From assembly GCA_014549065.1 (NCBI GenBank), contig JACDOX010000016.1, forward strand, positions 6,435,757-6,499,756: a stretch of DNA of 64,000 bases. The letters run 5' to 3'. Shown here piece after piece: positions 26,001 through 37,258 of the stretch. Positions within the stretch are counted from its first letter, which is position 1, and every line of letters begins with the position of its first letter. Made by a program: the position numbers and the translations under genes. The stretch comes from Cardinalis cardinalis. Taxonomy: Eukaryota > Chordata > Aves > Passeriformes > Cardinalidae. A model generated the notes under the pieces. It did no database searches, had not been told where the DNA came from, and saw nothing but the letters and a program-made list of their open reading frames with translations.

Positions 26001-28972
26001 TGGTGGTGCCCTGATTCATGAAGAAGTGCATAAATTCTGCTTCCAGTAACCACCATATAATTGGTGCCATTGCCATATAATAGAGCCATAATTTAACACT
26101 GGCTGGGGCTTCCTAGAAGTGCCTAGGTATTCTTAGAGGATATTCCTGAGTGGAAAAACACAGCATCATAAATCCCTACACCAGTCTTGTAATTACACGC
26201 CATGTGGTGCAGGACAGAATGCCCTGCCCATGTGGGAGCTCAGCTCCTGCTCAGTGATGGCAGTACCAGACTGGAGGGGGCTCCAGCAATGACTAAGCAG
26301 GAAACTGACTGCAATAGATCAACCCATGACACCAATGCAGGAGGGAAATCAGAAGGAATGTCATGTGCCTGGAGTCTATGGACCATTAAAATCCTGCCTG
26401 CCTGAACATGTAAACTCAGCCCTGAACTGGAGAGGAGCAGCTGGGAAGACTGGGGAGACAGCTCAGTTTTTGGTAATCATTGAAAAGGCAGAGAGAAGGG
26501 CTTGAGTCCCTCACTGACAAAACTGGATGGATCTTGCAGAGCAAAGAGCAGAGGGAGCTGGAGCCAGGTATAGCTCATCTGAGAGTTCCTGAGCATTCAC
26601 TCCTAGTTTTGACTCTGTCATCCAGGTAACTGCTAGGAAAGAAGAAATTCCCTGGATTCTCACACATTAGACAGAGGCANAAGATTTCCTGGCATGGGCA
26701 GGTTCTTTAGCTATTACCAGTCTGAAATTTGCTCCCTAGAAAATAGGCTGCCCATCATAGCCTCNTACAGGTCTTTTGCTCCCTAGAATGAGTGACCTTG
26801 TCAGTGCATACAGGCCCNCTCCAGCAGGGCTGAGTGTGTCCTATCCCTACAAAGCAGAGATTCCAAACGCTGCCATGGGCTCAGGAAGGCACAAGCTGAA
26901 AGCCTGGCATTGCCTTCTCAAACCCTGTTTCACAGATCAGGGCAGCTGACAGTGCTCTTGGAGAGATGCCTCCAACTCATCTGAACTTTTTTACACTCTT
27001 AGAAGATCTGAAAATATTTTTCCTCACCACTTCATCCATGCAATTCTGAAATTTCCTCAATCCACCATTCATGAAATTCTGTTGGGTTTTGTGTCTAGTG
27101 TATGCTTAAGAGAAGACAGTGTTCATGTTCTTTTGACCTTTGGCACAGGAGGACTGAATCTTTATGCATTCTCGGGGGGGAAAATGACATATACAGAACG
27201 TAAAAAGCAGAAAAAGTAAAGAAAAAACACTGGAAAAGGTGGGGGAAGTTCACNAATTTTGTAACAGGTCTGTTACTGGTTGTCTATTTGCATAGCTGTC
27301 TATTTGCTTCCTCCTCTGTGCTGAATCTCCTGAACCAATGCAAAGGCCCATCTAAGAGCTGGGCAGCACTGGCCCCCTTTGAAGAGTATTTGCCTAGTCT
27401 CAAGAGATCCTTGAAATTTGAAAACCCTGTCCCAAACTCCTGCTAAAGTTAACTTTGATTTTACTGCATAAGTATCATGCAACAGTACATCATTGTGCCT
27501 TGACAATATTTTAAACTCCTATTAGGTATCCACTGACATTCAACTGCACTTTTGTAATTACTTCTCATATATCTCAGACCATCATGGCCACACCACCATT
27601 AAAATGGTCAATAAAAGCAAGGAGAGTGAAATACAGGTCTGTATAACAGCACAAAGGCCTCAGTTTTGGAATAAATAAGACTTTGAGATGTATATATGTC
27701 AAATAATGACAGCTGTCAAAGTCTTTGAAGATACTCTTCCTGATGGCTAAAATATGTAAAATTATTAAACAAATTTCAAACATTCCTATAATATACATCA
27801 ATTAATTCATGTTCACCATGTATTCCAATTACCTTATTTTCTAGACTGATAAATGAGAACTAAAGATTAAATGAATACTTTGCAAAATCAAATTCAGTTC
27901 TAATTGGTTTCTATCAAGCATGNCACCTCTCAAACAAAGGTAAAAGTGACCCAATGACAAAAATAAAGTTATCTTATGATGTTTCCCATTCAAATTAACC
28001 TCAACTGTTTCAACAGGTAATTACATACAGGAANGTTAGCTTTTCATTTTCCAGTGCCCAGGTGCCAGTTATTTTTCTTATCTGGGTTATATTCACACAT
28101 TTGACTCTTACATGATGCTCTTATCGTGTCAGGAATGCATTTACTAGGAAAGGATAATTGAGAATTCATTACTTTTATGTTTCTCAAGTTGTTAAATGAC
28201 AAATTGTAATAGTTATGACTTACTTTGTGATGACTGGTGACCTTTTATCTTTATACTTCAGCCAATTTCCAGACAGTGGAAGCCAACAGGAATTCTGAGT
28301 GTAAAACCACCAGGGACTGTCCACTTATTTAAAGAGACACCTATATCTACATTGTGTGTGTTTCAGTGGCAGTGAAGGATTCTTGAAGCATAAATATTTG
28401 AATATTTGCCTATCATTTATTTTTAATTCCCCTGATCTTCCCCCCCCCAGAAAATCCCCAAGCTCAGAATAAGCTTTGTATATTCATGTCCAGTTTATGC
28501 TTGCTTTCCATAAATAAATTCAGTAGTTATTGTCACAAAGAGGAAGCAGCCATGAAACACAAGTGAATCAATAAGTAGCCATAAGAAGCAAAATTTGAAT
28601 TCATTATGGCTGAAGATCACATCAGAAGATCTGCTCATCCAGTTATAGACTATGTGAATAATTCAAACAAAATTACATAGCTCTCCTAGTCATAGGCAAC
28701 TACTAGGCTAAAAACAGCTCACAAATGACCTGAAAACCAAAACCATTGGTAAAGCAGTTTGGCAAATAGTTACAAATAATACATTTATTAGAGANGTCCA
28801 GACAAACTCCACTGATGAAGGAAAAAATGTAGCCTAAGTTCATCAGANAAATTCTTAGAGCCAAGAAAATAATCTATCACAATTAGTTCCACTAGAGCAC
28901 CTCTCAGTGATTAGAAATAAATAACTTTCTCATAAACATACACTCAGCAGATATCTAAATATGTTACTGATT

Positions 28973-28986
28973 AAAACGTACGTTTT
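28973..28986. repeat. Perfect 14-bp palindrome with two CpGs
   Basis: AAAACGTACGTTTT is a perfect palindrome containing two CpG dinucleotides and two ACGT cores in an otherwise CpG-poor neighbourhood. ACGT cores are bound by bZIP and bHLH factors, so a regulatory role is possible but unproven. It lies 34 bases upstream of the exon-like segment at 29021. Confidence 0.6.
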
Positions 28987-29731
28987 GCATTTTATGTCAT
29001 TGGAGATTTGTTCTACTTAGTCATATGGTGAATCATTAGGAATATACACAGGCACTGAAGTGGAACGAGGTGAGTAATTGCACATTGGAGCAGAAGGACC
29101 TGGCTGCTGGGAGGGCTGGGGGTGTGCAGGGAGCTCAGCTCAGGCCCTCGGCTCACACCTCTTTCTGCCACACGACTTTGTACCTGGCAGGACACNCCTG
29201 CAGTGACTAAAAATCCACTGTGTTGATTACAGCAAAGGAATAAANTATCAGCCCAGCACAGAACTGTGGCTTTTATTAAGGAGAAGTGGTCAGTGATCTG
29301 TTAATCACAGCTCACATCACTGAGGATGACCAGGTTCCTTCCACTGCACCATAAACAAGGGAAGCACACAACNGCTTCTCTCGAGCTGGAAGAAATGAAA
29401 TTGAGCTATCAAGATAGAATCCCAACCTCATTAGGATTATTTTTTCTTTTTTTGCAAGCCAAGTGCAAATTTCTACTCAAACACTAAGCAGATTTTTCTT
29501 TTATATCACATTAAAATTCAGCTATCTGCATGAATGCAGTGTCTGATTTTGCAGTCCTACAGAAATCACTCAATATGATGGAGATCTGAGCCTGTGTGTT
29601 AAAATAAGTCAGTGTCCTCACTCTGCATTTGTCCTTAGTGGTGTCTTCACTGTCCCACTAAATTTACTTCAAAATAACATTGGGAAGGAGGCAGCATGGG
29701 AGCAACACAGGAGCAGACCAGAGGGGAAATT

Positions 29732-29926
29732 GAGAAGAAGAGAAGAGAAGAGAAGAGAAGAGAAGAGAAGAGAAGAGAAGAGAAGAGAAGAGAAGAGAAG
29801 AGAAGAGAAGAGAAGNAGAGAAGAGAAGAGAAGAGAAGAGAAGAGAAGAGAAGAGAAGAGAAGAGAAGAGAAGAGAAGAGAAGAGAAGAGAAGAGAAGAG
29901 AAGAGAAGAGAGAAGAAAAAAAAGGG
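29732..29926. repeat. (AGAAG)n pentanucleotide microsatellite / polypurine tract
   Basis: About 180 bases of tandem AGAAG units (near 35 copies) sit inside a 195-base run made entirely of A and G, except for one undetermined base at 29816. The repeat phase shifts at that n, leaving a partial unit there, and the right edge decays into GAGAAGAAAAAAAAGGG. Open frames on both strands across it (poly Arg/Glu/Lys on plus, Leu/Phe/Ser on minus) are artefacts of the repeat. Long mirror-like polypurine tracts can form intramolecular triplexes and are replication-slippage prone, so the length is likely to vary between individuals. Confidence 0.97.
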
Positions 29927-30123
29927 TTGATAGGAGCTAAACTGAACTTCTGGAAAAGCATGATTGGCTCAGTGGAGTTTCATCTTTTCCTCCTCATGAA
30001 TGAAAGGCTTCAAAATAACTGGACTATGAAAACCATAGTAGATTTTATCCCTAGGAAAAGAAAAAGGCAGGTTTTTTTTTTTCTTCAAAAGCAGAAATTT
30101 TCCTTAGCTCTTCCACAGTGCTT

Positions 30124-30159
30124 ACTACTTCTCTAATTACTTCTCTTATTACTTCTCTA
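30124..30159. repeat. Three tandem copies of a 12-bp unit
   Basis: The unit ATTACTTCTCTA/T is repeated at 30124-30135, 30136-30147 and 30148-30159; the first copy differs at its start (ACTACTTCTCTA). It is a minisatellite-like slippage product. Confidence 0.75.
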
Positions 30160-32100
30160 AAGATAAAAAAATAAATGTCCAGCCTCTCAAACCACTCAGA
30201 AAAACTGAAAGAAGGGAAGGAGGGAGCTGCATTTTTATTTCAGTAAATGTAATATTCCCTTTCCTTTGCAACAAGTGTTGGGTCTTTCAATCAAACAAAT
30301 CCAGAGATGTTTTTCCTAGCCCTTCTCCGTACTCCATTGCTCTTGGTACCACTAAGCCAGTAGGGGATGATGGCTGGACATCTGCCCTGCTGTGTGTTTG
30401 GACGCCACCCATGAGTTACCAGTGTGTGCTCTTGGCCAAGGACACAGCCATGGCCACAAGTACCAGACAGGTCCTTGCCATTCCTCACCTAAAAAGCACT
30501 GAATTAATAAGACATTTGAATGAAAGGTTACCCACTTGAAAGAGGCCATTTTTTTTTCTCTCCAGCTTGGAGAAGGAGTCAGGATTTTAACCTCAGAACT
30601 CCACCTGTTCCAGAGGGGCAAGGAGAGATCCCTGTGGACCCCCAACACTTGGGGAAGAGACATTCCCTGTGTGTGCTGGAGCCAAGCCCCTTGGGACTGA
30701 CTGCAATTAATGCTGTCCTTAAAATGCCACCAGTCTCCTTGCTGAGACATCTCATCACACTTACATGGTAGGGACCTCTTATGCTCCAGCTTTCCCCCCA
30801 CATTATGTTTAAACACAACAAAGGCTGGTTTTAGCTCAAAAGCATTACGAAAGTTCACTGAATGATGACCGTGCTGGAAATGGAAAGTAAACATTTGGCC
30901 ATAAAACAGTGAAGTTCAGAAGCAATTAGTGCTTACTCTTCCCATCAGCATTTTGTGCATTGNTGCTGCTGCAGTGAATAGGTACAGGAAGAGCTTTGGG
31001 AGCCCCATATGGCAGGCCATCTCCTCCAGGCCTTCAGGCTGATCTTCACAGCTGCTCAGGCTTATGTTGGACAAGCCTGTCATTTTACACAACCAAGANA
31101 GACATTTTTTCACCCCCAAAGGTGACCTGCAAGTAAAACAGAAAAAATGGCTTTGTGCCCATGTTTTCCTGTTCATCCTAACTGAAAAGAACATGTGGGA
31201 TCTGTACTCTATCTATTGCTGTCAGTTTGTTTGCAGGCTGAGAAGGAAGATTTTCTCTTCCTGCAGCAGAATAGGAGTCTGCAGAGATATCTAGAGAAAT
31301 TAGAGAAATGTAGGAAGTACAAGTATTTGCTTTTACAAGCCCAAGATTTGGGGATTTGCTATTTCATGAAATGCAAATGATTGTGAGTTAAGACACTGAG
31401 AATAGTTTTCTATTGAACAGAAGTAGATAGAAGCAAATCCATCATAGCCCAGAAGCAGCATCCCTTTTACTTTTTTTTATTTCCTACCTTGCCAAGATTT
31501 CTAAACACAGCACAAACAACAAATAAAACAATTACCTTGTAAAAAATCATAATGGTATAGTCAAAATTGGTATTTTTTAGAAGGAAGAAGTAGCATTTTC
31601 TGCCATAACAGACAATTATAAGAGATTGGGAAACAAGGATAAGAGAAAATAGATTTTCTAAACTATTCTTCAGAAACTCATAGTACCTGATTAAGAGCCA
31701 TTTCAATGAAAGAAAACCTGCAGGTTTCTGGAAGAATTATCTGCTGTTCTCTGTGATACTCAGAAAGACAAAGCATTGTGCAATCCTACCTTCCAGCTCA
31801 CAGCAATTCCATGAACTCTAGAACTCAGCAGACTCAGTTGACTTGTGCCTGTTCCACTTTTTTCCTGCATTCTGAATAATTCGCCCCTCCAGCCTCCTCT
31901 CTCTCTCTTTCTCCTCCTCACAACATTTATCCTAGGTTTGGCCTTATGGCAGAGATTAAAGAACAGCAAAGCCAGCCTATGAAATAAATAACTACAGCTG
32001 GAATATTCAAATGCATCTGCATGTGCGCCTGCTGGGTTTATGAAATTNTGTGGCAAAAAAAATATTGATCTGAGCTCTGATGTAACACAAGGCACTTATT

Positions 32101-32275
32101 AATGCCAGAGGATGCAATTTTATTAAGTCTAAGTATTTCACACACAAGAATTTTCATGGAGAATGGCACAGAAAATACCATATAGCACTGGATGAGTTCT
32201 ATTAATATTGATAATACATTACTTTTTAAGGCGACACTGTTAATTGCAATAATGCATTTGCTGCAATTGTGAATG
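32101..32275. promoter_or_regulatory. Possible conserved noncoding element
   Basis: The block includes a perfect ATTGCAAT palindrome (32243-32250, C/EBP-like), then ATGCAT, TTTGC and CAATTG in close succession, flanked by AT-rich but non-repetitive sequence. Dense overlapping sites for POU, homeodomain and C/EBP-type factors without simple repeats are typical of deeply conserved developmental enhancers. The neighbouring segment 31981-32045 has a similar appearance. The call is by appearance only. Confidence 0.2.
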
Positions 32276-35200
32276 NTACAACTGATTCTCTAGCAGATTT
32301 TCTGCCTTGGAAGAATCCAAGACAGCTCTTTGGTACTGTAATGAATTTTGGTACTGCAAATACTGCTTCTCCCACAGCAGCATGGAACAGGCAACATTGC
32401 ATTTCAGAGGCTTAGTGTNCCTTGCTCAACAGGGTAATAAAGGATGCCAAATTCCATAAAGCTAAATGCTCATTGCAAGCCAAATCCAGAATGTGTTTGA
32501 GAATGTAAGTACTAACCATTCCTGAGAGGNACTAAGGGTTGGACCAACAAAGCTAGAGGTATCATTGGTGGTGGATAAAATGCCACTCAGATACTGACAG
32601 CAGAAAAAAAGAGGCAGAAATTTGGTCTGCAATAGTGAGAGTGCATTAGGATGGGGACAGAGCTGTAGTGTAGCCTTTCTCCTGCTGGGCTCCTCCTGAA
32701 TAAAATATTAGAAATGCAAGTGCCAAAGGACATGAAGACCATTAATTCCCTCAGAAAGAGCAGGTTGGGCCTCCCTGATATCCAACTTGGAGCAGCAACC
32801 CTGCAGTTGCCACCTNGCCTTCCTGAGCACAGGCCAACTTTGTGCCAGCTCTCCAGCTGGGGACAAGGGGCCACCTTCTTCCCCTACTTCCCCACTCACC
32901 CTGGGTGGGATTCAGCGCATGGATACAAGGCTGGTCCTGGTCCCCAGCCACTGCTCTGCACANCTCCAGCTTAGCAATCTTTGTGATGAAGAAATCTGAA
33001 GGGACAGCTACTCCATTGCTCCTGCTAGGGGAAACATAATTATACATGATGTGTATTCTGTAACTGAGAGAGGGTAGATGTGGCTGGTTTGGAAGTATTT
33101 TCAAATGGTTGTCTGAATGGGTTCCTTGCTCTCAGGATAGCATTCTGTTCTCAGTTTGGACTAAAGAGATTTCACAGCCTGTAAATGATAGGACAAAGTG
33201 TCATTTGTTTCCTCCACAGACATAACTGCTTCCTACTCTGCCTTTGCCTCAGAGATATATTCATAGAAAGACAGAGAACTTGAGCCTCTCTACAGCTGCG
33301 ACAATGTTGAAACATGGTCTTGGCCCTTTCAAATGATATCCATCTAATGAGAGCAAGGTTTTTTCTTCCCCTCACAAGAATTCAATATACTTTGTTGTGT
33401 AAGAGAGTAGAAATCTAGAAAATGTGCAGTACTTAATTCAGGGATAGTGGACATGACAGAAGAAATAGTAAGATAAATATGGGGCTCCTATCTACCTTCT
33501 ACTAAAACAAGAATAAGGGAACAAGCAAGTGAAATTGAAGTGCAATAAAGTTTAAAGTTAATAAATACTTTTTTCCACATAACTTATAATTAACCTGTCA
33601 AGTCAGAACTGCAATAGGTCACTGAGACCAAGCACTTAGAACTCTCAAAAAGATTAGACAAATGTGCCCCAGTTATTTTCTTCATCTAAGGTGAATTTAC
33701 ACACTGAGGGTGACACTGTGCAGCTCCCTGATTTAGAGATGTCAGGCTCCAAAGGAAGTCAGAAGTATGCCTGAACAGGGGTAACTTAAATCAGTAGTGC
33801 ACTGTCTCTGATTGCTGCCACAAACTGCTGCAGGCCAGGANGAAACTTCTACAGCAAACCTTTCAGTGAATACTGAAGGAAAGCTTTGTAAAGTCTGAAA
33901 CGTTCCAAAGATCTGATTCTCTGTCTTGGCTGCTGGGTGATGTCCCAAATGTCACTTCAGCTCCCCATCTTCTGTTTGTCCTATCTCTAAGCAGAGGTGC
34001 CCTGAGATTTACGTGACAGGTGTTGTTGCTGTGTCTCCCAAGACAGGACACAGTGCTGACACCTTCAGAAATGATATATGGTGAAAACTGCTCATCTCCC
34101 TGAATATGACAATCTCTATGGACTTGTGAAAAACAAGTGTAAGCCATAACTTCTATAAGTCATATGGTTTGCACTTTTGTGTGCTTTTTCAATTTCCTTT
34201 TTATTCATCCAAACCTCCAAAAACTAGTTTTCATGTAATGCCTCCAAATTAAAGTGCATTACTAGTCAGGGGTTCAGGATTCAGTTTCAAACTGAGCTAA
34301 CAGATATAACTACAAAGTCCTCACAGAATTAAACACCACATTAAGAAAACCCACACACTATTGAGTTGAGAGGCCAAATATCTCATTCCACTTTAATATC
34401 AATCAAATAATTAATTGTAGCAATGCACCAAGTCTTTTTAATGACATGTAGAAATAACTTATGCCCTTGAAATGTGTCTGAAGCAGAACTTAAATAGATC
34501 AATTATTTCAGTGATTCATCTCTGAGATTTTTTTTTGGTAAGGCTAAACATATTTCTGTGTTATGATAGCAAATGATTAAAGAAGGTCTTCTGAGCTAGT
34601 CTAAATTAGGCAAATTAGAAAAAAATATGGAATTACTTTTTATGATCTTAGATTTATCTGTTCTTTGTTAAATACTTCCTGAAACTAGACTCTGTCAATG
34701 AAGAAAACTACTCACTGATAAATTTAACATGATCTTTTGCTATCTGTGNTTCCACAAGGAGTTTAGCATCCTTTTAAGAGGAAATGCAATTCTTCAAAGG
34801 TAAGAAAAAAGTGTCTCATACGCCTTTACTGGCATAGGCTCCTGAAGCAAAGTGACAGATGGGCTAGGACTAGCTCTTACTGGTTTACAAGGTCAAAGAT
34901 GAGTCCCTCTCCCATTCACCTTTTATTTTCTCTATATTTTTCAATCTACTTTTTGTTGTCACAGTAACCACTTCAACAAGTAATGCATACACTCCAAATG
35001 AACTGAAACAATGTTCACGTTTTGTCATATTTTGTACTATATGAATCTATTTTATTTGTCTTTCAAGGTCCATGAGTTTAATGGTCACTGGTCTTTTTAA
35101 ATTTTTCCCCATAAAGTCAGCTGAGCTACATTACAGTTTTTACAGCCAGCAGCCCTCACAGCAAATAATGTTTTGTGTGAGTACACCAGGATGTTGGACA

Positions 35201-36885
35201 GGAGAGAGCACATAGTGGGGAAAAGCCTCCATGGTAGCATGGTGGCCAGTGANGTACAAGAACTGTTCTCAATAAGAGGGAATGTGGTGAGTGCACAAGT
35301 CACTGCCCTCATCTCAGAGTTCCCACAGACAATTTTATCTGTTGCAGAATCCTTCAACATATCTAAATTGAAGAGTTGGATGCATGAAATAANATACTCA
35401 GATATACAATATAGAGTGTGAAATTCTGCATTTACCTTGCCTCAGTTTCAGCAGGTTATTAAAAGCTTACCTCCTTACCTGCCTTAGTGACCATGCCAAC
35501 TTCCTGAAGCTTTCCCTTCTCTGGAGCATATTTAGAAGAACTGTGACAAGGCTTGACTGCTTGCCAGTGCTAAGACAGGCAGCGATGGGAGAGGACAAAT
35601 ACTNCATGATCAAAGGCTTCACATCCCCAATGTAATAAATTGGACAGTACCTACTGATGATTCAACACACAACCTGCTATTACACTAAATCTTGCAGTCT
35701 CGTGACACACAAATAACATTGAGGCTAATCTAAAGCNAATGAAATTATTTCAGCTGACTTACTGGGCCAGTCTACTGGCCATACACAGTGTTTAGCAGAA
35801 GGAATAGNTTTTGGCTTCTGTATTGGCAGTCTGTTACAGTAAACTAGCAAAATTATGTATTGTTTTCCCAGTTTAATTACTAAGATTGTGTTTACTATTT
35901 TAGACAGGCACATAAATCTGTTACTTTTATCAAACAGAGAAGTGAACTGAGTTGAACAGTAAAAACACGTGATGAAGCAATATAAAGCAAGATGTCTTCA
36001 ATATTAAAAGTAACTAAAGTTACAGAGGCCTTTTTTTTTAAAATACAGCACAACACATCTGAGACCTGATGGCAGAAAGCAACACATACTGGAGAGATAC
36101 AAGACTTGAAAAACCACATTTCCCCATGGTTTAAAAGGAAGAGAAACTTTACTTCTATCAGATGCTCTTCAATTTTANGACAAATACAACTAATGCCCTG
36201 AAGATAAAGGAGTGCATTAGAGCACAGCAGAGAAATATGCTCAGCCTAGGAGGCTTAGCACAGAAAAAAAAGACAAAAGAGCTGTAAAATCTCACTCCAT
36301 ATAGAATATCCCAAAACAGNTTTGAGACAAAAATAGGTCACAATTAAGAATGTGAAGTGAAAGAATACANAGAAATAATACACAGGTATGAAAAATTAGC
36401 ATATTACAGCTCTGGAATGTTGCACAGCCACTATTAACCCTTCNGATACCTTTATGCTGTTATTCCAACTAGAACAAAACTGACCATANTGTGTCTACTG
36501 GACTTCCTGCACGGTTTAACAGCTGAAATACTTCATTATTGTTTCTCAAGAGCTTTTATGTCGGTGTTTTATGAAACAGCAATATATTCCTATTATTCCA
36601 GAGACAAGAATAGGGAAAAAGAGCTGTTACTGAAGATAACCAAGGGCACCTGAGTTACAGCCACAGTAAGGTCTGAGCCATCTTCCACCATTCATGTTCA
36701 TCCTGCTCTGAGGCAGCAGTGACCATTTAAAGCTCATTAGAGCATATATAAACAGAGGGAGCCCCAGTATTCCCTAAGGTGGGTCACAGATCCTATAGCA
36801 AGTCTGCTGAAAGGGGGGATTTTCAACTGCTCTGAAAAGGTGTTTGTGTGGAAAGACAAGTTTTCTAGGTAGGGATTTTATCCCC

Positions 36886-37258
36886 CCCTAAGCTGAAAGA
36901 CAGAGAAGGGGAAGGGACTTTATTGTTCTCCACAACTCCCTGAAAGAAGGCAGTAGAGAGGTGGGTGGTCTCTTCTCCCAAGAAAGGGGAGAGCAAGAGG
37001 AAACNGCCTCAAGCTGTTGCAGGGGAAGTTTGGATTGAACATTAAAGAAAAGTTCCTTCACTGAAAGGTTGACCAAGCATTGGAAAAGGCTGTTCAAGGA
37101 AGTAGTGGNCTCANAATTTCTGCAGGGATTTGAAAGATGNGGAGGTATGGTGCTTAGGGACATGCTTCAGTGGTGAGTTTGTCAGAGCTAGGTTAACTGC
37201 TGAGCTTGATAATCTTAAAGGTATCTTCCAATCTAAATAATTCTATGATTCATGTTGA
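36886..37258 (+). mobile_element. CR1 LINE fragment, about 370 bp, 3' end
   Basis: This is the largest CR1 copy in the window. Recognisable landmarks in order are CTTTATTGTTCTCCACAACT, GGTCTCTTCTCCCAAG, AGAGGAAACNGCCTCAAGCT, a GTTCCTTCACTGAAAGGTTG segment, GCATTGGAAAAGGCTGTTCA, CTTAGGGACATGCTTCAGTG, GATAATCTTAAAGGTATCTT and the terminal CCAATCTAAATAATTCTATG followed by ATTC. These match the end of the second open reading frame and the 3' UTR of avian CR1. The copy is 5'-truncated, carries many substitutions and four n characters (37006, 37109, 37115, 37140), and encodes nothing intact. Confidence 0.93.

Larger units (their letters stand above)
20952..29731. other. AT-rich single-copy DNA, no gene recognised
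   Basis: No gene could be identified. The stretch holds exon-like open segments at 22740-22818, 23038-23179, 25248-25285 and 29021-29069 (see findings), a 10-bp inverted repeat at 25972-26000, a 14-bp palindrome at 28973-28986, a duplicated TGTCTATTTGC (27281-27291 and 27297-27307) that includes a POU octamer ATTTGCAT (27286-27293), and short G or C runs near 27174-27180 and 28440-28448. Moderately GC-rich pockets occur at 24380-24600 and 26200-26460 without recognisable content. Confidence 0.5.
29927..36885. other. Single-copy DNA, no gene recognised
   Basis: No gene was recognised. The longest frame of the window (30352-30894, minus, 180 residues) lies in a GC-richer pocket where the plus strand is also open at 30520-30771; neither product resembles a known protein. 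Other GC-richer pockets are at 32740-33000 and 33870-34060. A pyrimidine run occurs at about 31887-31922 and a POU octamer ATGCAAAT at 31371-31378. The density of n rises sharply from 35.2 kb to the CR1. Confidence 0.5.

Noticed and set aside
29696..30136. Open frames of 146 and 66 residues (plus) and 104 residues (minus) through the AGAAG array
   Set aside because: A 5-base repeat without stop codons is open in every frame it permits; the products are low-complexity Arg/Glu/Lys or Leu/Phe/Ser strings with no supporting signals.
30352..30894. Longest frame in the window, 180 residues on the minus strand
   Set aside because: Its length is about the expected maximum for six frames of 64 kb, it lies in a GC-richer pocket, the opposite strand is open too, and the product has no recognisable domain.
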